DNA of 14,242 bases. Origin: an uncultured Chloroflexota bacterium. GTDB taxonomy: Bacteria > Chloroflexota > Anaerolineae > Aggregatilineales > Phototrophicaceae. How positions within the stretch are numbered: the first letter of the stretch is position 1; each line of letters opens with the position of its first letter. Both the position numbers and the translations under genes were made by a program. The notes below the pieces were generated by a model. It made no database searches. It was not told where the DNA came from and saw only the letters and a program-made list of their open reading frames with translations. Below, piece after piece: positions 6,660 to 13,423 of the stretch. The DNA lies in the NCBI GenBank assembly GCA_937870805.1, contig CALMZT010000067.1, positions 1 to 14,242 of the forward strand. Reading direction: 5' to 3'.

Positions 6660-6664
6660 AAGGA
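6660..6664 (+). promoter_or_regulatory. Shine-Dalgarno site deciding the glycosidase start
   Basis: AAGGA stands three bases before ATG 6668 and six before ATG 6671, which favours the second. The upstream in-frame GTG at 6530 lies inside a repeat and would add residues unlike any GH3 protein. Confidence 0.6.
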
Positions 6665-6670
6665 AAGATG

Positions 6671-8326
6671 ATGTACGTTGAAAAACTCCTTGAAGATATG
6701 ACGCTCGAAGAAAAAATCGGGCAGATGTTCATGCTCGCCTTCGCGGGTAATCGACTGGACGAGGCGCGTGTGCTGCTTGAAGAACACTTTGTCGGCGCGT
6801 GTTACATCGGCAACGAAAACGTGCCCACGCCCGAAGCAGCAGTGCAGTTGACGCAAGCGCTGCAAAGCTATGCGGGACGCACACGCCTCAAAATCCCGAT
6901 GCTTTTGGGCGCAGATCAGGAAGGCGCGTGGAGCGTGATGACGCCCGCCAGCAGCCCTGGACCCGGCAACATGGCGCTCGGCGCAACTGCCAGCCCCGAC
7001 GACGCCTACCGCATGTACAAAGTCATCGGGCAGGAACTCACCTCCGTTGGCTTGAATGCCATCTTCGCACCGTGCGCTGATTGCAATTCCAATCCTATCA
7101 ATTCCATCATTGGGATGCGCTCGTTTGGTGAAAAACCCGATCTAGTCGGCGCATTAACTGCCGCAGCCGTTCGCGGCGCGCACGATGGTGGGATTATCGC
7201 CACTGTCAAGCACTTCCCCGGTCACGGGGACACCACAATTGACACCCATCGCGGGCTGGCATCCGTCAACCGCACTCAGGAAGAACTCGCCGTCATTGAT
7301 CTGCACCCCTTCAACGAAGGCATCAAAGCAGGCGTGGACATGGTGATGACCTCACACATCATCTTCACGGCGCTCGACCCCAACAACCCCGCCACGCTTT
7401 CGCCCTTCATTCTGCAAAATGTGCTGCGTCAGCAGTTGGGCTTTGAAGGCGTGGTCGTTTCCGACAGCATGAATATGCAGGCGATGAAAAAGAACTATGC
7501 GCCGCACATCTCCGCGATTGCGGGATTAAAAGCAGGGGTTGACGTGATGATGCTGGCGGAAGAACACTATGACCACGACGCCGCAACCTATCTTCAGCAG
7601 CAGCGCGAACTGATAACCGCCGTCAAAGCCGCCGTTGAAAGTGGTGAACTGCCTATCGAGCGCGTGAATGACGCGGTGCGGCGTGTGCTGTCGCTCAAAG
7701 CGAAATATAATCTGTTGGCACAATCGAAAGACTATGAGCATATTGTCGGCAGCGCAGACCATCGCCAAATCGAGCTTGACGTGGCGCGCCATGCCGTCGC
7801 TATTTTACGGGATGATAACCATTTGCTTCCAGTTTCCAGAGCGCGCTCCATCGCTCTCGTGAATACCACGCAGCGCTCCAGCTACGCAGGCTTAGGAGCG
7901 ACGCGCGGTATCGGTCCGAACCAAACCACCGCAGCCTTCGCGTACTTTTCGGACGCCATGAAAGATAAATATCCAAATCATCGTCTCTTCTCAGCCGAAG
8001 ACGTTTTAGCGGGCGAACTCGATTTGCAGCCTGATGAACTCGTCATCGCCGTCACCGAAAACTATCCACTGCCCGGTATGGACTTTGATCAAAGCAGCCA
8101 ATTGCAAGTCATTCAGCAGCTACTTGAGGTTGCGCCAGATCGTCTGATTGTCGTTGCGCTGCGCGACCCCTACGAACTGCGTTATCTGCCGGACGTGCGC
8201 AGTTATGTGTGCGCCTTCAGCTTCCGTCCTGCCAGCGCGCAAGCCGCCGCCGAAATCCTGAATGGCGAGTTCGAGCCGCAGGGAAAGTCACCGGTCAGCG
8301 TACCGGATACGGAGATCGTCGCTTGA
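6671..8326 (+). CDS. nagZ: NagZ-like family 3 glycoside hydrolase (beta-N-acetylhexosaminidase type)
   Basis: A 551-residue two-domain GH3 enzyme that removes non-reducing N-acetylglucosamine-type residues, probably from muropeptides. The N-terminal TIM barrel carries DQEG (82-85) and the NagZ signature KHFPGHGDTTIDTH (180-193). In known NagZ enzymes the Asp-His pair of this loop (here D191 and H193) acts as general acid/base. The nucleophile is D265 in SDSMNMQAM. A second alpha/beta domain (from about residue 375) follows, as in the Bacillus YbbD/NagZ type. The usual DQEGGRV segment here reads DQEGAWSV, so substrate contacts may differ. No signal peptide is present, so it should act in the cytosol. 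It follows the transporter genes, and its stop overlaps the start of the serine hydrolase gene. Start 6668 is an alternative. A beta-glucosidase or GlcNAc phosphorylase activity is less likely but possible. Confidence 0.85.
   Translation: MYVEKLLEDMTLEEKIGQMFMLAFAGNRLDEARVLLEEHFVGACYIGNENVPTPEAAVQLTQALQSYAGRTRLKIPMLLGADQEGAWSVMTPASSPGPGNMALGATASPDDAYRMYKVIGQELTSVGLNAIFAPCADCNSNPINSIIGMRSFGEKPDLVGALTAAAVRGAHDGGIIATVKHFPGHGDTTIDTHRGLASVNRTQEELAVIDLHPFNEGIKAGVDMVMTSHIIFTALDPNNPATLSPFILQNVLRQQLGFEGVVVSDSMNMQAMKKNYAPHISAIAGLKAGVDVMMLAEEHYDHDAATYLQQQRELITAVKAAVESGELPIERVNDAVRRVLSLKAKYNLLAQSKDYEHIVGSADHRQIELDVARHAVAILRDDNHLLPVSRARSIALVNTTQRSSYAGLGATRGIGPNQTTAAFAYFSDAMKDKYPNHRLFSAEDVLAGELDLQPDELVIAVTENYPLPGMDFDQSSQLQVIQQLLEVAPDRLIVVALRDPYELRYLPDVRSYVCAFSFRPASAQAAAEILNGEFEPQGKSPVSVPDTEIVA
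8311..8314 (+). promoter_or_regulatory. Shine-Dalgarno site deciding the TTG start at 8323
   Basis: GGAG lies eight bases before TTG 8323, which overlaps the TGA stop of the upstream gene (TTGA). An upstream in-frame ATG at 8209 would place 38 basic, low-quality residues inside the glycosidase gene, so the TTG is preferred. Confidence 0.55.
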
Positions 8327-9540
8327 CCTACACCGAAACCATCAACACTCTACCGCCCGCCCTCTCTACCGAACTCAAAGCACTGATGGATAAATCGCTT
8401 GGCACGGTGTTTCCTGCGGCGGCGGTGATGATTATGCAGCGCGGCGAAACGTTGTTTGAAGGCTGCTGGGGCTACATCGACCCTGACACACAGCAGCATC
8501 CCATTACGCTCACATCGCTGTTCGATTTCGCCTCCGTCACCAAAACGTTCACGACAACGGCTTTTCTGTCGCTGGTGAGTAAAGGCAAAGTCGGCTTAGA
8601 TGACCCGATTGTGAGTGTTATTCCCGAATTCGGCGGTGCGCCACGTCCTACTGATGGCGGGCAAGACCCTTTTACCAAGCAACCGCAGCCCGTCAGTGAC
8701 GACATGAGCGGCAAAACCATTGACCCTGCGACGGTCACGTTTCGCCATCTGCTGACGCACACATCTGGGCTTGCTCCTTGGCGCGCGTTGTATCTCATTG
8801 CCGGAGCAACGCCGCCACCGCCTACCGAAACTGACCCTGAAAGCGGCGAGATGCGCTGGCAAAAGACACTCGATGCCATCTGCGCGTCGCCGTTTGTCGA
8901 TGTCCCCGGTAGAACCGTGCGCTACAGCGATTTAGGCTATATTCTGTTGGGCATGTCGGTTGCGCGGCTGCACGGCGCGGCGCTGGAAACAGCATTACAT
9001 GAGCGTATTTTCAAGCCGCTTGAGTTAAATTCTATCGTCTACAATCCGCTGCAAAAGGATATTTCTCGTAACAGCGTCGTGCCTACTGAACTGGATACGA
9101 CGTGGCGTGGGCGGCGCTTGTGGGGCGAGGTGGACGACGAAAATACAGGCGGGATGGGCGGCGTGTCCGGTCATGCGGGGTTGTTCGGGCATGTGCGCGA
9201 TGTGGCGACGTTCGGGCAAGCCTGGCTCACGCACGATTCGAGGCTCAACATTGATGATGCGCTGATGAGCGCGGCTGCGCAGGAACATGCCGAGACCGAT
9301 GGCGAACGGCGCGGCTTAGGCTGGAAGTTGAATTATCCGCACCATTCCAGCGTTAACAATAGTGTAGATGATACTGGCGTCTATGGACACAGTGGCTTTA
9401 CAGGCACATCGCTGCGCATGGACCCGCGCCGCGACCTGGTGGTCGTTTATCTCACCAACCGTGTGTATTATGGGCGCAACGATGACATCCTTGTCTTCCA
9501 CGCACAGATTCATCAACTGCTGGCAAATGCGCTCACTTAG
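8323..9540 (+). CDS. Beta-lactamase-fold serine hydrolase (AmiE/YfeW-like, class C type)
   Basis: A 405-residue protein of the serine beta-lactamase/penicillin-binding-protein superfamily (PF00144, COG1680). The catalytic SxxK is S71-V-T-K74 in FDFASVTKT. The second motif is Y201-S-D203 in YSDLGYILLG. The third is H356-S-G358 in GHSGFTGTSL. The YSD and HSGFTGT forms resemble Bacillus AmiE (YbbE), an N-acetylmuramoyl-L-alanine amidase, and E. coli YfeW, a D,D-carboxypeptidase. Pairing with a NagZ-like gene copies the Bacillus nagZ-amiE arrangement. The likely task is to cut the peptide from muropeptides. No signal peptide is seen, so it would work in the cytosol on imported fragments. Translation is probably coupled to the upstream gene through the TTGA overlap. 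A general esterase or D-aminopeptidase role cannot be excluded. Confidence 0.85.
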   Translation: MTYTETINTLPPALSTELKALMDKSLGTVFPAAAVMIMQRGETLFEGCWGYIDPDTQQHPITLTSLFDFASVTKTFTTTAFLSLVSKGKVGLDDPIVSVIPEFGGAPRPTDGGQDPFTKQPQPVSDDMSGKTIDPATVTFRHLLTHTSGLAPWRALYLIAGATPPPPTETDPESGEMRWQKTLDAICASPFVDVPGRTVRYSDLGYILLGMSVARLHGAALETALHERIFKPLELNSIVYNPLQKDISRNSVVPTELDTTWRGRRLWGEVDDENTGGMGGVSGHAGLFGHVRDVATFGQAWLTHDSRLNIDDALMSAAAQEHAETDGERRGLGWKLNYPHHSSVNNSVDDTGVYGHSGFTGTSLRMDPRRDLVVVYLTNRVYYGRNDDILVFHAQIHQLLANALT

Positions 9541-9601
9541 CTGTCGCGTTTTGTGAGCAGCAGCCCGACATTCTTTGCGCTGAGTTCCCCAATCCAGCCT
9601 G

Positions 9602-9799
9602 CTAAGCCACTAGCCGAAATTCATCAAAAAAGCGCAAGCGATTGGGATGCCCGGAAGTGTTCTGTTGATCCATCACTTCGTCAATGGAAGCACGAAGGGC
9701 ATTGAGTGAACGGTTGAGCCTGTTGGCGACCGCAAGTTGCTTGAAATGCAGCCAAAAACGTTCAATCGGGTTGAGAAAAGGACTGTATTTGGGCAACCA
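9602..9799 (-). pseudogene. C-terminal remnant of an IS630-family transposase
   Basis: The minus strand encodes about 65 residues beginning WLPKYSPFLNPIERFW and ending at a TAG at 9602. The PxYSPxLNPIE block is the hallmark of the DDE domain of IS630/Tc1-like transposases, and its glutamate is the third catalytic acid. A TAA immediately upstream (9800-9802) closes the frame, and the whole N-terminal part, including both catalytic aspartates, is missing. It is a dead fragment. It sits at the convergent junction between the plus-strand operon and the minus-strand polysaccharide operon, seven bases from the stop of the latter. Terminal inverted repeats could not be identified. Confidence 0.85.
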
Positions 9800-9806
9800 T
9801 TAGGTT

Positions 9807-10904
9807 CTATTCTCTACACCCCGCCGTGACTTCGGCGTAAGCCTCGTAGGCAGGTTTGGGGGTGAAGTCGTTATAGACCAAGCCAAAGTTATGCTCGACG
9901 TTGGGCGAAGCATCGACGATATTGCGGAAGTCGTACCAGAAGATGATTTCAACCTCAAGCGGATAGGTGTAAAGTTCTCGCAGAAAATCCGCGATTTCTA
10001 CCTGCGAAGCCGTGGGCTGCCCCCAAGCGTTGGGTGCATCTGACCAGCCAATCTCTGTCAGCCAGATCGGCACATCTTCATCGCCGTTCGCGGTCATCAC
10101 TTCGCGGGCTGCCAGGAGAGCGTCGTTGATGCCTTCGAGGCTGGCTGTAGCCGGATGCGTGTACAGATGGATGGACATCACATCAAAATAGGCAGCGCCG
10201 CCCGCATCGTAAACGTCTTGCAGAAAGCCGCTGCCATCGGGCGCGACACCATTGCCCGACAACCCACCCAATACCACTTTTGCCGTTGGATCAGCCGCCA
10301 TAATCTCCGCGTGCGTCACCGCCAGCAAATCAACGTATTCCTGGGCATCGGGGTGTGGAGGCCAGAACAACGCGATGTTCGGCTCGTTCCACACTTCCCA
10401 ATGCGTGAGGCGCGGCGAACCGGGCGCGTCGTCTACGCCATCGCCATCGTAACGCTCGACAACGGTACGCACGAACAGTTTCCATTCTTCGATGTCACGC
10501 GGGCGATAGCGATCTACAGGCGAGAGGTTGCCGCGTTCAGCAATCAACTCTGCTGGCGCTGTCGAAGCCCACGCGGGAACGGCTGTTAGAATAGGCAGCA
10601 AGCGGATGTTGTGTTCGGCGGCGCGGGCAGCAGCCATATCAAACTGCTCAAAACGAAACGGTCCTTCTTCAGGCTGGAAATCCTTCCACGACCAGTTGAG
10701 TCGCACCCAGCCAATCCCCGCCTCGACCATCATGTCCAGCGCGCGGTCAATGTCTTCTGGCGAGTAGAGAAAGCGCCACGTGAGATGTTCCACCACGCCG
10801 AAGCGACTCGCGCCAGCAGGGGTTTCGCAGAGCGCAGTGGTTTGGCTGTACAGCGCGCCACTGGTTATCCCAATCGCGCACAACAGAATCAACAGACTTC
10901 TCAT
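9807..10904 (-). CDS. Secreted GH39/PslG-like (clan GH-A) glycoside hydrolase of the polysaccharide operon
   Basis: A 365-residue protein with an N-terminal signal sequence (hydrophobic residues 4-18) and then a TIM barrel. HWEVWNEPN carries the acid/base E174 in the N-E-P motif of clan GH-A, and WLTEIGWSD carries the nucleophile E284. A DGDGVDDAPGS stretch (153-163) just before the first catalytic strand may bind calcium. Such proteins in exopolysaccharide operons, for example PslG of Pseudomonas, are endoglycosidases that trim or release the polymer. Here the gene is last in the operon, and its ATG overlaps the stop of the beta-helix gene (ATGA, 10901-10904), so the two are translationally coupled. 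The likely substrate is therefore the polymer made by this operon. GH5 or GH10 membership is less likely; the exact bond cleaved is unknown. Confidence 0.85.
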   Translation of the reverse strand: MRSLLILLCAIGITSGALYSQTTALCETPAGASRFGVVEHLTWRFLYSPEDIDRALDMMVEAGIGWVRLNWSWKDFQPEEGPFRFEQFDMAAARAAEHNIRLLPILTAVPAWASTAPAELIAERGNLSPVDRYRPRDIEEWKLFVRTVVERYDGDGVDDAPGSPRLTHWEVWNEPNIALFWPPHPDAQEYVDLLAVTHAEIMAADPTAKVVLGGLSGNGVAPDGSGFLQDVYDAGGAAYFDVMSIHLYTHPATASLEGINDALLAAREVMTANGDEDVPIWLTEIGWSDAPNAWGQPTASQVEIADFLRELYTYPLEVEIIFWYDFRNIVDASPNVEHNFGLVYNDFTPKPAYEAYAEVTAGCRE

Positions 10905-13399
10905 CTACCCTGCTTCCTGTTTCGCAGCAGCCCCGACAAGCGGAAGGGGTACAGCGAGGCTTTTCCCATCCCTAACGTCAATTTTACGACAACAGGTACC
11001 AGAAAGATAATCATCGACATAATGACCGCGCCATAACGCACGTGCTCGGTCATCGGTGAAGGCGCTCTCCAGCCCGTCACATCATTCTCAGCTAAGAGCA
11101 CGCTCAGCGTAACACCTGATGTCTGCGTCGCATTGATCGCGCTCAACCCACGACCCGCCACAACATTGTTTTCGATGGCTGCGCCTGTCATATTGCCAAG
11201 CAGTTCAATGCCAGCGCCCACGACCCGCGTAATGCTGTTGTTCTGGACTCGGTTCCCTGGCGAGTCCTGAATCACGACACCGCCATTTCCACCGACAATC
11301 TGGTTATCAGTCACGACATTGGTCTGTGAGTTGTTATAAATGAAAATCCCGTACTCATTCATGCCTTCAATCGTGTTGTTCGTAATCAGGGTGTCGTTCA
11401 CATCGTCCGTGAGGCGAATGCCGTAACGATGCGTGCCGGTGATTTGGTTATTGCGCACGATGTTACCGCTGCCGCCTTCCAGCACAATGCCATCGTTGTT
11501 ATTCCACACACGGTTGCCTTCGATGATATTGTTATTGGAAGGTACAGGTAATAAATAGCGCGGATTGGTACTATTGGGGATGACCTTGCCGTCATCCAGC
11601 ATAATGCCATGACCTGCGTTATCAAACGAGTCGTTGTTGCGAATGATGTTGCGATCACAGCCACGCGAGAAGATAATCCCGTGACTGCCGTTGGCATAAG
11701 CAACATTTTCTTCAACCAGAAAGTCATTGCTAAAGTCGTGCGGGTCAAACCCGTAACTGATATTGTGAGCAAAGGTATTACCGCGCCAGTTCATTTCGAC
11801 GGCTTCATAAGTGTACGCGCCGAAGAAGTTTCTCAAAAATTGCGAATTGCTGACGTTGCCGAGACTGAATTCCTGATAATCGCCGCGCTTATAACCTTTC
11901 CACGCCGCGCCGGATACTGTGCCTTCATAATAACCGAGATCGGCAAATGACCCATAGTTCACATCCCAACGCCCACCGATCATGAGCACATAGGCGCGAC
12001 CATCGTCAATATTGACATCCGGCGTGTTGCTATTGGAGTCCCACGATTGAAACTCGATCAACTGGTTACGATTGCCTTCTACAGTCATCTGGCTGCGATA
12101 GCCCACAATGCTGACGTAGCGCTGCGGCGTGCTCAGCAGGCGAATAATGCGTGCATCGCCCGCCACCATCAGGTGCGCGCCCTGCCCCACAATCACATCT
12201 TCCTTAAGCAACACCGTGGCGGCGTCAGGCTGTTCAATCGAAGCGGGAAAACGGATTGCCAATTCGCTGAGGCTGTAGGGCATGGGGCGCGCAGGCAGCA
12301 GGATGCTGACGGCTCCGGTTTCATCGAAAGCCCTGCGGAACGGCGGGCGCAGCGTGCCATCAGTTGAATATTCAGTGTTATTGTAGATATTGTTATTCAA
12401 ACCCCAGCCGTCAAGAAGTTCAGAGACCTGTACGGCGGTTTCAAAAGGGCTGCCTGCGGTGTACATGCCCACATTGTCGCTCACCTCGTAACCGTTGCCT
12501 TTTACGTCCACCCACGAGTCCACAAGCAGTGTGTCCGTCGTGATAAAGATGTTGCGGCGCACCACCCCGGCTGTGGTGCCTTCCTTGATGTCGATAGCTT
12601 CGGCAGCGATGTTCGGTCCCAACAGATTGCCGATGATCTGATTACCATTGCTCATATCGGCAGTGCCATTGCTGTAATTGCCCCAATTGGAGACGGCGCT
12701 GCCCACATAAACCGCTTCGCCAAACTCCGGCTGGCGCAAGCCCACATCATGCACCCAGCTTTGCTCCAGAATATTGTTTGAGCTAAAACTGCGGAAGTGA
12801 ACGCCTTCGTCACCAATCTGGTACACCTCTAAGCCGCGCAGAATGTTGTGGCTTGCCCCGTCGGTCACGATGCCCTTGCTGAAGTTACGCACGGTAAAGC
12901 CCGCCAGCAGCCAGTAATCCGCCATCAGGCGAAAGCCATAGCCTGAATTCAGCGAACTGCCCTCAATGATCGCCGCGCGCGAACCGTACAGGGTGATGCG
13001 TGCCTCGGCAGTACCGGAAATGCTGGCTTCAAAACTGCCGCTGTAAATTCCATCTGCAAGGTAAATCAAGTCACCCGGCTGTGCGTCGTTGAGCGCAGCG
13101 CGAAGCTCATCGGCGCTGGCAACCCGTACCAGACGCTCATACGCTGCGCCATAGGGAGTCACGCCGTCGCGCGTGATGCGTGCCAGTGTTTGCGATGCGG
13201 GGAACGGGGGCGCGGCGGGAACAGCGCCGGATAACACAAGTTCACCAAGTGACATCACCCGCGACCACTCGCTGTTTTTCATCGCTTCAAAGGTTTCTAA
13301 CTCAGTGTCACGAGCATTGTTATCGTGCGGGACATTGATTTTATAGGCGAGCACAAACAGCGTGCCGACAATGATGAGAACACACACTACATTTTTCAT
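10901..13399 (-). CDS. Membrane-tethered double beta-helix protein: PL6-like domain fused to AlgG-like mannuronan C5-epimerase
   Basis: An 832-residue protein. Residues 3-20 form an N-terminal anchor. Residues 90-345 form a parallel beta-helix like alginate lyase/chondroitinase B (PL6), opening with LNDAQPGDLIYLADGIYSG and containing EAIDIKEG (K272 is a candidate base). Residues 360-770 resemble AlgG, with KGYKRGDYQEF, YGFDPHDFS (the DPHD motif at 552-555, which carries the catalytic histidine in AlgG), GSHGIIFSRGCD and then asparagine-rich helix turns. A second membrane segment at 788-808 is followed by a basic, probably cytosolic tail. AlgG converts mannuronate to guluronate in alginate. 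Here the enzyme would modify a nascent uronan outside the membrane beside the synthase. The start ATG has GGAGGG eight bases upstream. It lies 24 bases after the glycosyltransferase stop and overlaps the glycosidase start by four bases. The epimerase assignment is strong; the lyase activity of the first half is uncertain. Confidence 0.85.
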   Translation of the reverse strand: MKNVVCVLIIVGTLFVLAYKINVPHDNNARDTELETFEAMKNSEWSRVMSLGELVLSGAVPAAPPFPASQTLARITRDGVTPYGAAYERLVRVASADELRAALNDAQPGDLIYLADGIYSGSFEASISGTAEARITLYGSRAAIIEGSSLNSGYGFRLMADYWLLAGFTVRNFSKGIVTDGASHNILRGLEVYQIGDEGVHFRSFSSNNILEQSWVHDVGLRQPEFGEAVYVGSAVSNWGNYSNGTADMSNGNQIIGNLLGPNIAAEAIDIKEGTTAGVVRRNIFITTDTLLVDSWVDVKGNGYEVSDNVGMYTAGSPFETAVQVSELLDGWGLNNNIYNNTEYSTDGTLRPPFRRAFDETGAVSILLPARPMPYSLSELAIRFPASIEQPDAATVLLKEDVIVGQGAHLMVAGDARIIRLLSTPQRYVSIVGYRSQMTVEGNRNQLIEFQSWDSNSNTPDVNIDDGRAYVLMIGGRWDVNYGSFADLGYYEGTVSGAAWKGYKRGDYQEFSLGNVSNSQFLRNFFGAYTYEAVEMNWRGNTFAHNISYGFDPHDFSNDFLVEENVAYANGSHGIIFSRGCDRNIIRNNDSFDNAGHGIMLDDGKVIPNSTNPRYLLPVPSNNNIIEGNRVWNNNDGIVLEGGSGNIVRNNQITGTHRYGIRLTDDVNDTLITNNTIEGMNEYGIFIYNNSQTNVVTDNQIVGGNGGVVIQDSPGNRVQNNSITRVVGAGIELLGNMTGAAIENNVVAGRGLSAINATQTSGVTLSVLLAENDVTGWRAPSPMTEHVRYGAVIMSMIIFLVPVVVKLTLGMGKASLYPFRLSGLLRNRKQGR

Positions 13400-13423
13400 G
13401 GGGAGTGCCCTCCTTGATTAGGT

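Noticed and set aside
6530..6670. GTG start 47 codons upstream for the family 3 glycosidase
   Set aside because: The added residues are translated from the tandem repeat and a class A repeat and do not resemble any GH3 N-terminus. ATG 6668/6671 has its own ribosome site.
8209..8322. ATG start at 8209 for the serine hydrolase
   Set aside because: This 114-base extension overlaps the glycosidase coding region and gives a basic, low-complexity peptide. TTG 8323 with GGAG upstream and a TTGA overlap fits better.
9541..9601. Bidirectional terminator between the convergent operons
   Set aside because: No stem with a following T or A run could be found in this short stretch.
10155..13000. Plus-strand open frames across the polysaccharide operon
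   Set aside because: They lie opposite long minus-strand genes with clear catalytic motifs, have no ribosome sites or recognisable domains, and look like codon-usage shadows.
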